A stretch of 64,000 bases of DNA from Pseudomonas sp. MWU15-20650 (GCF_023242475.1 NZ_JALJFG010000003.1:248001-312000); one strand, 5' to 3'. Shown: positions 9,115 to 19,945, counted from the first letter of the stretch. Notes: a model not told the origin generated them from the sequence alone. Numbers and translations are program-made.

Positions 9115-10269
9115 ATGCTCAAGGCACTGCGTTTTTTTGGATGGCCATTGTTGGCTGGCGTGCTGATCGCGATGCTGATTATTCAGCGTTACCCCCAATG
9201 GGTGGGCTTACCCAGCCTTGATGTAAACCTGCAGCAAGCCCCGCAAACCAGCGCGGTGGTGCAAGGCCCGGTGACCTATGCAGACGCCGTCGTCATCGCC
9301 GCCCCGGCCGTCGTCAACCTGTACACCACCAAGGTCATCAACAAACCGGCACACCCGCTGTTTGAAGACCCGCAGTTTCGCCGCTATTTCGGTGACAACG
9401 GTCCCAAGCAACGCCGCATGGAGTCCAGCCTCGGCTCTGGCGTGATCATGAGCCCTGAAGGCTACATCCTCACCAACAACCACGTGACCACCGGCGCCGA
9501 CCAGATTGTGGTGGCGCTGCGCGACGGCCGTGAAACCCTGGCCCGCGTGGTCGGCAGCGACCCGGAAACCGACCTCGCGGTCCTGAAGATCGACCTCAAG
9601 AACCTGCCTTCGATCACCATCGGTCGCTCCGAGTCCCTGCGCGTAGGCGATGTGGCCCTGGCCATCGGCAACCCGTTCGGCGTCGGCCAGACGGTCACCA
9701 TGGGCATCATCAGTGCCACCGGGCGTAACCAGCTGGGCCTGAACAGCTACGAAGACTTTATCCAGACTGACGCGGCGATCAACCCGGGCAACTCGGGCGG
9801 CGCGCTGGTGGATGCCAATGGCAACCTGACCGGTATCAACACCGCGATTTTCTCCAAGTCCGGCGGCTCCCAAGGCATCGGTTTCGCGATCCCGGTGAAG
9901 CTGGCGATGGAAGTGATGAAGTCGATCATCGAACACGGCCAGGTGATTCGAGGCTGGCTGGGGATTGAAGTGCAGCCATTGACCAAGGAACTGGCCGAGT
10001 CGTTTGGCCTGACCGGACGTCCGGGTATCGTGGTCGCCGGGATCTTCCGCGACGGCCCGGCGCAGAAAGCCGGCCTGCAACTGGGCGATGTGATCCTCAG
10101 CATCGACGGCGAACCGGCCGGTGATGGTCGTAAGTCAATGAACCAGGTGGCGCGGATCAAGCCAACCGAAAAAGTGGCGATTCAGGTCATGCGCAATGGC
10201 AAGGAAATCAAGCTGTCTGCGGAAGTCGGCTTGCGCCCACCGCCGGCGCCGGTGAAAGAAGAAGAATAA
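9115..10269 (+). CDS. algW: Periplasmic serine protease AlgW (DegS type)
   Basis: The 384-residue protein has an N-terminal membrane anchor (WPLLAGVLIAMLIIQRY), a trypsin-like domain with catalytic His in LTNNHVTTGAD, Asp in DPETDLAVLKI and Ser in NPGNSGGALVDANG, and a single C-terminal PDZ domain (about 260-360, including GIVVAGIFRDGPAQKAGLQLGD). One PDZ plus an anchor is the DegS/AlgW layout. In P. aeruginosa AlgW cleaves MucA to release AlgU in the envelope-stress response. A TTG three bases upstream is also in frame; I chose the ATG at 9115, spaced well from AGGA. Its neighbours NIF3, cysD and cysNC match the P. aeruginosa order. Confidence 0.95.
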   Translation: MLKALRFFGWPLLAGVLIAMLIIQRYPQWVGLPSLDVNLQQAPQTSAVVQGPVTYADAVVIAAPAVVNLYTTKVINKPAHPLFEDPQFRRYFGDNGPKQRRMESSLGSGVIMSPEGYILTNNHVTTGADQIVVALRDGRETLARVVGSDPETDLAVLKIDLKNLPSITIGRSESLRVGDVALAIGNPFGVGQTVTMGIISATGRNQLGLNSYEDFIQTDAAINPGNSGGALVDANGNLTGINTAIFSKSGGSQGIGFAIPVKLAMEVMKSIIEHGQVIRGWLGIEVQPLTKELAESFGLTGRPGIVVAGIFRDGPAQKAGLQLGDVILSIDGEPAGDGRKSMNQVARIKPTEKVAIQVMRNGKEIKLSAEVGLRPPPAPVKEEE

Positions 10270-10280
10270 CCCGCGCCCCC

Positions 10281-10304
10281 AAGTGCCCGTTCGCGGGCAC
10301 TTGT
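10281..10304 (+). terminator. Hairpin after algW
   Basis: AAGTGCCCG, loop TTCG, then CGGGCACTT form a perfect 9-bp stem starting 11 bases after the algW stop. No U-tract follows (TGTAAGG), so it may be a weak terminator or an mRNA-end stabiliser. Confidence 0.55.
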
Positions 10305-10317
10305 AAGGCGATGTTGC

Positions 10318-10340
10318 GAAGCGATTCATTCTCATCTGGC
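10318..10340 (+). promoter_or_regulatory. Probable Fur box before the TonB-dependent receptor
   Basis: The stretch GAAGCGATTCATTCTCATCT resembles Pseudomonas Fur boxes of the form GCGAATGATTCTCATTTG, with most positions matching. It lies about 40 bases before the receptor start, where a repressor of iron-uptake genes is expected. Sequence resemblance only. Confidence 0.5.
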
Positions 10341-10380
10341 ATGTTATATTGTTTCAATATTGCTATTGGAACGCTCTACC

Positions 10381-12477
10381 ATGCCGTCTCGAAAGTTTGC
10401 ACCCCTGGCTGGCCTGGCCCTGGGTTTACTGCTCGACCCTGCCTACGCCGAAGAAAGCCCTCTTGAGCTGGACACCATCAGCGTCACCTCCGACGCCTAT
10501 GAGTCCGCCACCGGCCCGGTCACAGGCTACCGCGCCACCCGCTCGGCCAGTGCGACCAAGACGGACACCGCCCTGCGCGACATCCCACAATCGATCAGCG
10601 TCATTCCCGCCACAGTGCTCAAGGATCTGGGTAGCACCAGCGTGGAACGTGCGTTGGAATTTGCCGGCGGCGTTTCCAAGCAAAACAACTTTGGCGGCCT
10701 GACACTCTACGAATACAGCGTGCGGGGCTTCACCACCTCTGAGTTCTACCAGGACGGTTTCAGCGCCAACCGGGGTTACCCGAGCACACCAGACGCCGCC
10801 AATATCGAACGCATTGAAGTGCTCAAAGGCCCTGCCGCCAGCCTCTACGGGCGCGGCGACCCTGGCGGCACCGTGAATATCGTCACCAAGAAACCCCAGC
10901 CCGAAGCCTTTACCACCGTGCAAACCAGCGCCGGCAGTTGGGACCGCTATCGCACAGCGCTGGATGTAAATACGCCACTGGACAGTGATGGCCGCGTATT
11001 GTCGCGAGTGAACCTGGCGGTTGAAGACAACCACAGCTTCCGTGATCACGTAGACGCCAAGCGGGTGTTCATCGCGCCCTCCTTCAGCTGGCAATTGGAC
11101 CCGGACACACACCTTCTCGTCGAAAGCGAGTTCGTGCGCCACAGCTCCACTTTCGACAGGGGCATCCTCGCCAATACGGGCATGTCCCGCTCCACCTTCC
11201 TCGGCGAACCCAACGACGGCAATATCCGCAACCACAACAACCGCCTCCAGGCAGCCTTGGAGCATCACCTTAACGACGCCTGGCAACTGCGCCTGGCCAG
11301 CCACTACAAGCAAGGCAGCCTGTGGGGTGACGCCTCGGAAAACCGTGCATTGAATGCCGACGGCCATACCATCAACCGCCGCTATCGCGAACGCTCCACC
11401 GGCTGGCATGACAGCATTACCCAACTGGAACTGCGTGGCCTGTTCGATATGGGCAGTTGGCAGCACGAGCTGCTGGTTGGCGCCGAATACGAGGACTACC
11501 GCAAGAAAGAACGCGTCACCGCCATCGGCGGCAGCGACTACGCCATCGACCTCTACAAGCCAGTCTACGGCCAGCCCAAACCCAACGGGCAGCGCTCCGG
11601 CACCGACGTCTTCGAACAGGTAAAAAGCCAGGCCCTGAACCTGCAAGACCAGGTCATCTTCACCGACCGCCTGCGGGGCATGGTCGGCGCACGCTTGGAG
11701 CATTTCGAACAGAGTACCGACGACTTCACCCGCAACCACGCCAAGAGCCGACAAACCCACGACGCCCTCACCCAACGCGCCGGGCTGCTCTACCAACTGA
11801 CGCCGCAAATCGGGGTATTCGCCAATGCGTCCACCTCGTTCAAGCCGAACAACGGCCTGGACGCCGGCGGCAAATCCTTCAAGCCTGAAGAAGGCGTGGG
11901 CTATGAAGTGGGGCTCAAGAGCGAGTGGTTCGACGACCGCCTCAGCGCAACGCTCGCCGCGTTCCACATCGAAAAGGAAAACGTACTGACCCTGGACCCG
12001 GCGACCAACACCAACCGCGCCATGGGCAAGGCCCGCAGCCAAGGGTTTGACCTGCAAGTGTCCGGGCAAGTGACCGACGCCGTGCGCGTGATCGGCGCCT
12101 TTGCCTACATTGATGCCGAAGTGACCAAGGGTGACACAGCCATTCCCACCGGCAGCCGGATTCTTGGCGTGGCCAAGCATAGCGGCAGTCTGCTGGGCGT
12201 GTATGAATTCCAGGATGGCATGCTGCGCGGCTCAGACCTGGGCGCGGCGCTCACCTACGTGGGTGACCGCTCCGGTGAAGCCGGCAGCCGTTTTGAACTG
12301 CCCGCCTACCACACCGTCGATTTGCTGGCCCATTACAAAGCCACGGAGCAGGTCACCGTAGGACTGAACCTCAACAACCTGTTTGATAAAAAGTATTACG
12401 AACGCTCCTACAGCAGCTACTGGGTCAACCCGGGTGAACCACGCAATCTCACTGTCAGCCTGACCCTCAACCTCTGA
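10381..12477 (+). CDS. TonB-dependent siderophore receptor
   Basis: The 698-residue protein starts with a signal peptide (LAGLALGLLLDPAYAEE), then a plug domain (about 45-170: TDTALRDIPQSISVIPATVL, YSVRGF, IERIEVLKGPAASLYGRGDPGGTVNIVTKKP), then a 22-strand-type barrel ending in SLTLNL with the usual aromatic-rich C-terminus. This is the FhuE/FpvA-like siderophore-receptor family in the outer membrane. No extra N-terminal signalling domain is present, so it is unlikely to work through an anti-sigma factor. I chose the ATG at 10381; an in-frame TTG at 10360 only adds residues before the signal peptide. The siderophore is unknown. A probable Fur box lies upstream. Confidence 0.92.
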   Translation: MPSRKFAPLAGLALGLLLDPAYAEESPLELDTISVTSDAYESATGPVTGYRATRSASATKTDTALRDIPQSISVIPATVLKDLGSTSVERALEFAGGVSKQNNFGGLTLYEYSVRGFTTSEFYQDGFSANRGYPSTPDAANIERIEVLKGPAASLYGRGDPGGTVNIVTKKPQPEAFTTVQTSAGSWDRYRTALDVNTPLDSDGRVLSRVNLAVEDNHSFRDHVDAKRVFIAPSFSWQLDPDTHLLVESEFVRHSSTFDRGILANTGMSRSTFLGEPNDGNIRNHNNRLQAALEHHLNDAWQLRLASHYKQGSLWGDASENRALNADGHTINRRYRERSTGWHDSITQLELRGLFDMGSWQHELLVGAEYEDYRKKERVTAIGGSDYAIDLYKPVYGQPKPNGQRSGTDVFEQVKSQALNLQDQVIFTDRLRGMVGARLEHFEQSTDDFTRNHAKSRQTHDALTQRAGLLYQLTPQIGVFANASTSFKPNNGLDAGGKSFKPEEGVGYEVGLKSEWFDDRLSATLAAFHIEKENVLTLDPATNTNRAMGKARSQGFDLQVSGQVTDAVRVIGAFAYIDAEVTKGDTAIPTGSRILGVAKHSGSLLGVYEFQDGMLRGSDLGAALTYVGDRSGEAGSRFELPAYHTVDLLAHYKATEQVTVGLNLNNLFDKKYYERSYSSYWVNPGEPRNLTVSLTLNL

Positions 12478-12513
12478 CACCGTCGAACGCAAAATCTGTG
12501 ACACATCGGCTGT

Positions 12514-12662
12514 CGTGGCGAGTGGCTTGTCGAATCGTCGCACCGCCCGCGTTGGGCTGCGCAGCAGCCCCAAAACTGTCTCTGCGCAGTATCGGGTACA
12601 CCGCATTCGTCCTTCTTTGGGGGCGCTACGCGCCCCAACGCGGGACAAGCCCGCTCGCCACA
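12514..12662. repeat. Composite palindromic repeat, copy 2 (core inverted)
   Basis: The outer ends CGTGGCGAGTGGCTTGTCG and GACAAGCCCGCTCGCCACA match copy 1 (5026-5154) in the same orientation, including TCGAATCGTCGCA inside the left arm. The core here runs GTTGGGCTGCGCAGCAGCCC to CATTCGTCCTTCTTTGGGGG, the reverse complement of the copy 1 core. It fills most of the gap between the receptor gene and hemH. Confidence 0.85.
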
Positions 12663-12731
12663 GGGGAATATGACGGCCTTCAACAGATCAGGAGCAAGCC
12701 GCCTTCCGCCTTTAGATCCCCACAAGCTGGA

Positions 12732-13754
12732 TTACAGAGTAACGGGAGCCCGTTCGCACAGGGTGTTGAGCGCCGCCGCCCACTGCGGGTCATCATTCAA
12801 GCACGGCACCAACACCAACTCCTCGCCCCCGGCCTCGCGGAATTGCTCACGGCCACGATCACCAATTTCTTCCAGCGTCTCGATGCAGTCGGCGACAAAC
12901 GCAGGGCACATCACCAGAAGCTTTTTCACGCCCTGTTGAGCCAACGCCTCCAGGCGTGCCTCGGTGTAGGGCTCGATCCACTTCGCCCGTCCCAGACGCG
13001 ATTGAAACGCTACCGACCACTTCTCCTTCGGTAAGCCCATGCGCGCGGCAAAGTCCCGCGCCACACTGAAGCACTGCCCGCGATAGCAGGTGCCGCGTAC
13101 CTCGGCGCTGGCATCCGCACAGCAATCGGTGGCGCCATCGAAGGTATGGCCTGGGTTGAGTTTCTTCAGGTGCCGCTCCGGCAAGCCGTGGAAGCTGAAC
13201 AACAGGTGATCGTAATCCTGCTGCAAGTGCGGCGCAGCGCTGGCGACCAAGGCGTCGAGGTACTCGGGCTGCTCGTAGAACGGCTGCAAGATCGAAAACT
13301 GCACCTTGAGCTGCTTATCCCGCACCACCCGCTTGGCTTCTTCGATCACCGTGGTCACGGTGCTGTCGGCAAACTGCGGGTACAACGGTGCCAGCGTGAC
13401 CTTTTGAATGCCCTGAGCCGCCAGGCGCGTCAGGGTTGTTTCCAGCGACGGCTCGCCGTAGCGCATGGCCAGCTCCACCGGGCCTTGAGTCCACTGCGCA
13501 GTCATTTGCTGCTGTAGGCGACGACTCAGGACGACAAGGGGTGAGCCCTCGTCCCACCAGATCGACGCGTAAGCGTGGGCTGACTGCTCGGGGCGCTTGA
13601 TCAGGATCAGTGAGACCAACAAACGACGTACCGGCCACGGCAGGTCGATCACGTAGGGGTCCATCAGGAACTGATTGAGGTAGCTGCGCACATCGGCTAC
13701 CGAAGTGGACGCCGGTGAACCCAGGTTGACCAGTAACAACGCGTGATCCGTCAT
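12732..13754 (-). CDS. hemH: Ferrochelatase
   Basis: The 340-residue product starts [20 protein letters not shown] and carries the family blocks [30 protein letters not shown] (catalytic His region) and [20 protein letters not shown]. It inserts ferrous iron into protoporphyrin IX, the last step of haem synthesis, at the cytosolic membrane face. The downstream neighbour order hemH, TIGR01777 gene, photolyase cluster is shared with P. aeruginosa. It is transcribed after the TIGR01777 gene on the same strand with a 14-base gap, so the two are probably one unit. Confidence 0.97.
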   Translation of the reverse strand: MTDHALLLVNLGSPASTSVADVRSYLNQFLMDPYVIDLPWPVRRLLVSLILIKRPEQSAHAYASIWWDEGSPLVVLSRRLQQQMTAQWTQGPVELAMRYGEPSLETTLTRLAAQGIQKVTLAPLYPQFADSTVTTVIEEAKRVVRDKQLKVQFSILQPFYEQPEYLDALVASAAPHLQQDYDHLLFSFHGLPERHLKKLNPGHTFDGATDCCADASAEVRGTCYRGQCFSVARDFAARMGLPKEKWSVAFQSRLGRAKWIEPYTEARLEALAQQGVKKLLVMCPAFVADCIETLEEIGDRGREQFREAGGEELVLVPCLNDDPQWAAALNTLCERAPVTL

Positions 13755-13768
13755 GCAACATCCTATCT

Positions 13769-14668
13769 CTAGAGGCGGCTGGACACGTCGTCCAGAGCCG
13801 CGTGCAACTCAGTGAACTGGAAAGTGAAACCCGCAGCCAACAGCCGCTCAGGCAGCGCCCTTTGCCCGCCCAGCAATAAACCGGACAACTCCCCCAAACC
13901 CACCTTCAGTACAAAGGCCGGCATTGGCATGAACGCCGGGCGATGCAGCACTTGGCCCAGAATCTTGGCAAACGCGCGGTTACGTTCCGGCTGTGGCGCA
14001 CAGGCATTATAAGGACCGCTGGCGTCTGCCTTGTGCAGAAGAAAATCAATCAGGGCGATTTGATCCTTGATATGTACCCACGGCATCCACTGCCGGCCAC
14101 TGCCGATAGGCCCGCCCAACGCCAGTTTGAACGGTAGCAACAGGCGCGACAAAAAGCCGCCCTCGGCCGCCAATACCAGGCCTGTACGCACCAGCACCAC
14201 GCGAATCCCCATGGCTTCGGCACGCAGGGCAGTTTCTTCCCAGGCGATACACAGCTGGCTGGGAAAGTCGTCTTGCACCGGGCCGCTGGCTTCGGTCAGT
14301 TCACGTTCGCCGCCATCGCCATACCACCCCACGGCGGAACCGGAAATCAGCACCGCCGGTTTTTGCTCCAGGCTTTCCATCCACGCCAGCAAGGTTTCGG
14401 TGAGACTGATGCGACTGCTCCACAACAACGCCTTGCGCCTGTGGGTCCAGGGTCGGTCGGCGATGGGCGCACCCGCCAGGTTGACCACCGCATCCACCGC
14501 GCCGATCACCTCTTGCAGATGGCCCACGCCCAGCACCTGAGCACCGCAAAGACGAGCAACGGTTTCAGGCTGACGGCTCCACACCGTCAGGCGATGGCCT
14601 TGTGCAAGCCAGTATCGGCAGAGTTGGCGACCGATCAAGCCGGTACCGCCGGTCAGCAAAATATGCAT
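13769..14668 (-). CDS. TIGR01777-family epimerase-like protein (YfcH type)
   Basis: The 299-residue protein begins [20 protein letters not shown], an N-terminal Rossmann fold of the extended SDR type, then [32 protein letters not shown] and [12 protein letters not shown]. The C-terminal block ([15 protein letters not shown]) is the DUF1731 tail of TIGR01777. Family members are called nucleoside-diphosphate-sugar epimerases, but the reaction is unproven. The ATG at 14666-14668 follows a strong GAGGAGGATC site. It precedes hemH on the minus strand and diverges from the FAD oxidoreductase. Confidence 0.9.
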   Translation of the reverse strand: MHILLTGGTGLIGRQLCRYWLAQGHRLTVWSRQPETVARLCGAQVLGVGHLQEVIGAVDAVVNLAGAPIADRPWTHRRKALLWSSRISLTETLLAWMESLEQKPAVLISGSAVGWYGDGGERELTEASGPVQDDFPSQLCIAWEETALRAEAMGIRVVLVRTGLVLAAEGGFLSRLLLPFKLALGGPIGSGRQWMPWVHIKDQIALIDFLLHKADASGPYNACAPQPERNRAFAKILGQVLHRPAFMPMPAFVLKVGLGELSGLLLGGQRALPERLLAAGFTFQFTELHAALDDVSSRL

Positions 14669-14823
14669 GGGATCCTCCTCATGTAACGTTTGCCGCCCAT
14701 CACTGGTCTATTTTATAAGCAGGGATCATTTGTAATCGGGCGTAACGTTGGTTCTAGCCTCAGCTTTAACCATAGGACACGCCAAACGATCAGGTACGCC
14801 AAAACTTATACCAAAAAACAATA

Positions 14824-16078
<1,255 letters not shown>

Positions 16079-16095
16079 CGCCCTCGCGAATACCT

Positions 16096-16168
16096 ATACA
16101 AAACATTTGACTTGTACAGCATCAAACCTATGATGAAATCTAGTTGTACAGAGTTTTAAGTTTGTACA
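16096..16168 (+). promoter_or_regulatory. Promoter with multiple TTGTACA operators
   Basis: TTGTACA occurs at 16112-16118, 16144-16150 and 16162-16168, with an inverted TATACAA at 16096-16102. A sigma-70-like promoter, TTGACT (16107-16112), 16 bases, TATGAT (16129-16134), is embedded among them, 58 bases before the DUF523 start. Related TGTACA-type sites are bound by LitR/CarH MerR regulators, and such a regulator is the second gene of this unit. I infer autoregulation. Confidence 0.6.
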
Positions 16169-16191
16169 GGAATTTCGGAGGGGGTTTAAGC

Positions 16192-17151
16192 ATGTCCAGC
16201 AGCGCAAAACCGAAGATCGCCATCAGCGCCTGCCTGTTAGGCGAAAACGTGCGCTTCAACGGCGGACACAAACAGTCCCTGCTGTGCACCCAGACCCTCG
16301 CCGAGTACTTTGACTTTGTGCCGCTGTGCCCCGAAGTCGCGATCGGCCTGGGCATCCCCCGCGAGCCGATCCGCCTGGTCGGCGACCCTGCTCACCCGCA
16401 AGCTGTCGGCACCGTGTGCCGTGAGCTCAATGTCACACAACCGCTGGACGATTATGGTCAGCAGATGGCACAGGAACATACCGACCTGTGCGGGTACATC
16501 TTCATGCAGAAATCGCCGTCGTGCGGGCTGGAACGGGTCAAGGTCTACCGTGACAACGGCACCCCCGTCGACGGTGGCGGGCGAGGCATCTACGCCCAGG
16601 CGTTTTGTGCACGCCACCCTAACCTGCCGGTAGAAGAAGACGGTCGACTGAATGACCCGGTGCTGAGGGAAAACTTCCTGACCCGCGTGTTCGTGTACGC
16701 CCGTTGGCAACAACTGCTGGCCGACGGCCTCACCCGCCACAGCCTGCTCACCTTTCACTCGCGCTACAAATACCTGCTGATGGCCCACAGCCCGGCGCAT
16801 TACAAGAGTCTCGGCCACGTGCTCGGCAGCATGGGCAAGGGGGCCGACCTCAAGACGTTGGCCGACGGCTATTTCACCGAACTGATGGCTGGCCTGAAAA
16901 AGTGCGCCACGCGCGGCACTCACACCAATGTGTTGCAACACATCAGCGGTTACCTCAAACAAGCCATCAGTGCCGATGACAAACAGGAAATGCAAACCGT
17001 CATCGGCCAATACCGCCACGGCATCGTACCGCTGGTGGTGCCACTGACCCTGCTCAAGCATCACTTTCGCCAACACCCGGACCGCTACATCGCGCAGCAG
17101 GCTTACCTGCAACCGCACCCGGAAAACCTCAGCCTGCGCAATGCGATCTAG
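16192..17151 (+). CDS. DUF523 and DUF1722 domain protein (YbgA-like)
   Basis: The 319-residue protein has an N-terminal DUF523 domain (about 1-150: KIAISACLLGENVRFNGG, FVPLCPEVAIGLGIPREPI and CGYIFMQKSPSCGLERVKVY with conserved Cys). A C-terminal DUF1722/YbgA domain follows (about 185-310: FHSRYKYLLMAHSPAHYKSL and THTNVLQHISGYLK). In E. coli ybgA is next to phr, and the two domains are commonly fused beside photolyase genes. The role is unproven. The ATG at 16192 is preceded by GGAGGGGG; three bases separate its stop from the MerR gene. Confidence 0.9.
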   Translation: MSSSAKPKIAISACLLGENVRFNGGHKQSLLCTQTLAEYFDFVPLCPEVAIGLGIPREPIRLVGDPAHPQAVGTVCRELNVTQPLDDYGQQMAQEHTDLCGYIFMQKSPSCGLERVKVYRDNGTPVDGGGRGIYAQAFCARHPNLPVEEDGRLNDPVLRENFLTRVFVYARWQQLLADGLTRHSLLTFHSRYKYLLMAHSPAHYKSLGHVLGSMGKGADLKTLADGYFTELMAGLKKCATRGTHTNVLQHISGYLKQAISADDKQEMQTVIGQYRHGIVPLVVPLTLLKHHFRQHPDRYIAQQAYLQPHPENLSLRNAI

Positions 17152-17154
17152 ACC

Positions 17155-18084
17155 ATGAGACCTGCCCTGCAAGACGAGCCCGGCGAAGACATCGCCCTGG
17201 CCCTGGAAAACGGCTGGCTGCCCATCCGCGAGGTCGCGCGCCAGACCGGCGTCAATGCCGTGACCCTGCGTGCGTGGGAGCGCCGTTACGGGCTGATCGT
17301 GCCCCAGCGCACGCCCAAAGGGCATCGGCTGTTCAATGCCGAGCACGTACAACGCATCCATACCATCCTTACCTGGCTCAATCGCGGGGTGCCGGTCAGC
17401 CAGGTTAAAAACCTGATCGACTCTGCTCAAGCCTGCCCCGACAGCGTAGAAAACGAGTGGCAGGCGCTGCGCCAGCATCTGGTCAATGCCATTGGTGAAC
17501 TGGCCGAACGCCGGGTCGATGACGCTTTCAACCAGGCGATGGCGCTTTATCCGCCACGCACCTTGTGCGAGCAATTGATGCTGCCGCTGCTCAAGGAACT
17601 TGAACAAAAATGGCAGGGCCAGTTCGGCGCGAAGATGGAGCAGGGATTTTTCCTGTCGTGGCTGCGCAGCAAGTTCGGCGCGCGGATTTACCACAACAAC
17701 CGCCAACTCCAAGGTGCGCCGCTGCTGCTGGTCAACCATTCCGACTTGCCCCTTGAACCACACCTGTGGCTCTGCGCCTGGCTGGCCAGCAGCGCCGACT
17801 GCCCGGTGGAGGTCTTCGACTGGCCGCTGCCCGCTGGGGAACTGGCCCTGGCGGTGGACCACCTGCAACCACGCGCCGTGCTGTTGTACTCGAGCCAGGC
17901 GCTGCACTTTCCGGCACTCGCAAAACTAATCAGCGGCGTCAGTTGCCCGACGTTGATAACCGGACCAACGGTACGCATCCATCACGCCGAGTTGGCCGTA
18001 TTAAGCCGTGACACCCCTGAATTGTTCGTGGCCGAAGACCCGTTGTCGGCCCACCAGCTACTGATCCTGCGTGGAATTGTTTAA
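17155..18084 (+). CDS. MerR-family regulator, class II LitR-like
   Basis: The 309-residue protein has an N-terminal MerR winged helix (about residues 23-90: LPIREVARQTGVNAVTLRAW, then RRYGLIVPQRTPKGHRLF). A helical domain and a C-terminal Rossmann-like region resembling the B12-binding part of CarH/LitR follow, but I see no cobalamin-binding His motif. That makes it a class II LitR, the type described in Pseudomonas putida as working with a LOV photoreceptor rather than B12. It likely controls the surrounding cluster through TTGTACA sites. The stop abuts the phrB start. No LOV gene is present in the window. Confidence 0.78.
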   Translation: MRPALQDEPGEDIALALENGWLPIREVARQTGVNAVTLRAWERRYGLIVPQRTPKGHRLFNAEHVQRIHTILTWLNRGVPVSQVKNLIDSAQACPDSVENEWQALRQHLVNAIGELAERRVDDAFNQAMALYPPRTLCEQLMLPLLKELEQKWQGQFGAKMEQGFFLSWLRSKFGARIYHNNRQLQGAPLLLVNHSDLPLEPHLWLCAWLASSADCPVEVFDWPLPAGELALAVDHLQPRAVLLYSSQALHFPALAKLISGVSCPTLITGPTVRIHHAELAVLSRDTPELFVAEDPLSAHQLLILRGIV

Positions 18085-19530
18085 ATGCACTTGATCTGGC
18101 TGCGCACCGACCTGCGCCTACACGACAACACCGCCCTGGCCGCCGCACACCAGCGAGGCCCGGTTGTCGCCGTCTACCTGATCACTCCCGAACAATGGCT
18201 GGCCCACGATGATGCGCCGTGCAAAGTCGACTTCTGGCTGCGCAACCTGCAACACCTGAGCCGGGCGTTGGGCGAATTGAACATCCCCCTGTTGATCCGC
18301 CACGCCGCGACCTGGAACCAGGCGCCGGCCGTGTTGGGTGAGCTGTGCCGGGAACTGTCGGTGCAGTCGCTGCACGTCAACGAAGAATACGGCATTCATG
18401 AAAGCCGTCGCGACACGGCGGTGGCCAAGGCTTTGGAAGCCGACGGCGTGACCTTCCACAGCTACCTGGACCAGCTGCTTTTCCAACCAGGCAGCGTACT
18501 GACCAAGACCGGCACCTACTTCCAGGTGTTCAGCCAGTTCCGCAAGGTCTGCTACAACCGCCTGCACAGTGCCTTGCCGCGCTTGGTGGCAACACCAAAA
18601 GCCCAGGCCAGGCTTGCCTTGAACAGTGATCCGGTGCCCGCACAGGTCGACGGTTTCGCGCTGCCCACCCAGACCTTGCGCGCACTCTGGCCCGCCGGCG
18701 AAGACGAAGCGCGCCGCCGCCTCGACGCCTTTGCCGACGAGCAAATCAGCCACTACCGGGACGAACGCGACTTCCCGGCCAAGCCCGGCACCAGCCGGCT
18801 TTCCGCCTACCTCGCCGCCGGTGTGGTTTCGCCGCGCCAGTGCTTGCATGCCGCGCTGCAAACCAACCAGGGTGAATTCGAAAGCGGCAACATCGGCACC
18901 ACCACCTGGATCAACGAACTGCTGTGGCGCGAGTTCTACAAACACATCCTGGTCGGCTATCCACGGGTATCCCGCCACCGCGCATTTCGCCCCGAAACCG
19001 AAGCGCTGGCCTGGCGCGATGCACCCGAAGATCTCGCCGCCTGGCAGGAAGCGCGCACCGGCTTGCCGATTATCGACGCAGCCATGCGCCAACTCCTGGA
19101 AACCGGTTGGATGCACAACCGCCTGCGCATGGTGGTCGCGATGTTCCTGACCAAGAACCTGTTGATCGATTGGCGCGAAGGCGAGCGCTTCTTTATGCGT
19201 CACCTGATCGACGGCGACCTGGCGGCCAATAACGGCGGCTGGCAGTGGAGCTCATCGACAGGGACCGACTCGGCACCGTATTTCCGAATTTTCAGCCCGT
19301 TGAGCCAATCGGAAAAATTCGACGGCGAAGGCGTATTCATCAAGCGCTGGCTACCGGAGCTAGCCGCCCTGAATAAAAAGGACGTGCACAACCCCGAAGC
19401 GGCCGGCGGCTTGTTCGGCTTGGCCGATTACCCCCGTGCCATCGTCGACCTGAAAAAATCCCGGGACCGCGCACTGGCCGCGTTCCGCAGCCTGCCGTCG
19501 CGCCTGGCAGCCGGAGCCGAGTATGAGTGA
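18085..19530 (+). CDS. phrB: Deoxyribodipyrimidine photolyase (class I CPD)
   Basis: The 481-residue enzyme has an N-terminal antenna domain (MHLIWLRTDLRLHDNTALAA) and a C-terminal FAD domain. The latter carries GTTTWINELLWREFYKHIL, TGLPIIDAAMRQLLETGWMH, NRLRMVVAMFLTKNLLIDWR and NGGWQWSSSTGTDSAPYFRI. These are the FAD and lesion-binding blocks of class I photolyases, which use blue light to split cyclobutane pyrimidine dimers. The length is close to E. coli PhrB (472). The start follows the MerR stop directly, and its end overlaps the next gene by eight bases, so it sits inside a tightly coupled operon. Confidence 0.96.
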   Translation: MHLIWLRTDLRLHDNTALAAAHQRGPVVAVYLITPEQWLAHDDAPCKVDFWLRNLQHLSRALGELNIPLLIRHAATWNQAPAVLGELCRELSVQSLHVNEEYGIHESRRDTAVAKALEADGVTFHSYLDQLLFQPGSVLTKTGTYFQVFSQFRKVCYNRLHSALPRLVATPKAQARLALNSDPVPAQVDGFALPTQTLRALWPAGEDEARRRLDAFADEQISHYRDERDFPAKPGTSRLSAYLAAGVVSPRQCLHAALQTNQGEFESGNIGTTTWINELLWREFYKHILVGYPRVSRHRAFRPETEALAWRDAPEDLAAWQEARTGLPIIDAAMRQLLETGWMHNRLRMVVAMFLTKNLLIDWREGERFFMRHLIDGDLAANNGGWQWSSSTGTDSAPYFRIFSPLSQSEKFDGEGVFIKRWLPELAALNKKDVHNPEAAGGLFGLADYPRAIVDLKKSRDRALAAFRSLPSRLAAGAEYE

Positions 19531-19945
19531 CTTCCTGCGCCGCTTCGCCCACGCCTTCGCCACGCTGGACAAGCACAACCTGGACCGGCTCGACAGCCTG
19601 TACAGCGCGGACATTATCTTTGTGGACCCGTTGCATGAAATCCACGGGCTCCCGGCCATGCGGCACTACTTCGCCGAGCTGTACAGCAATGTCAGCCAAT
19701 TGCGCTTTGACTTCCACGGCTTCGACCCAGTGGCCGATGGCGAAGGCTACCTGCGCTGGAAAATGAGCTTCTGCCACCCACGCCTGGCCAACGGCAAGGT
19801 GATCCAGGTGGAAGGTTGCTCACACCTGATGTGGCACGACAAGGTTTACCGGCATCGCGACTATTTCGATGCCGGCGCCATGCTCTATGAACAGTTGCCC
19901 GTCATCGGCCGCATGATCCGCTGGCTGAAAAGGAGAGTGGGATGA
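19523..19945 (+). CDS. NTF2/SnoaL-like protein
   Basis: The 140-residue product contains FADTLDKHNLDRL-like helices, IIFVDPLHEIHGLPAMRHYF and LRWKMSFCHPRLANGKVIQ, the alpha-plus-beta-barrel pattern of the NTF2/SnoaL fold. Such proteins are either small enzymes or binding partners; the cluster setting suggests a role with the flavoprotein/SDR/Cfa genes downstream. It overlaps phrB by eight bases and the SDR gene by four (ATGA), so translation is probably coupled. Function unknown. Confidence 0.82.
   Translation: MSDFLRRFAHAFATLDKHNLDRLDSLYSADIIFVDPLHEIHGLPAMRHYFAELYSNVSQLRFDFHGFDPVADGEGYLRWKMSFCHPRLANGKVIQVEGCSHLMWHDKVYRHRDYFDAGAMLYEQLPVIGRMIRWLKRRVG

Noticed and set aside
10426..12180. 584-codon open frame antisense to the TonB-dependent receptor
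   Set aside because: Shadow of the receptor gene; no start context or recognisable domain.
16237..17907. 556-codon open frame antisense to the DUF523 and merR genes
   Set aside because: Crosses a gene boundary on the other strand and shows only reversed-codon composition.
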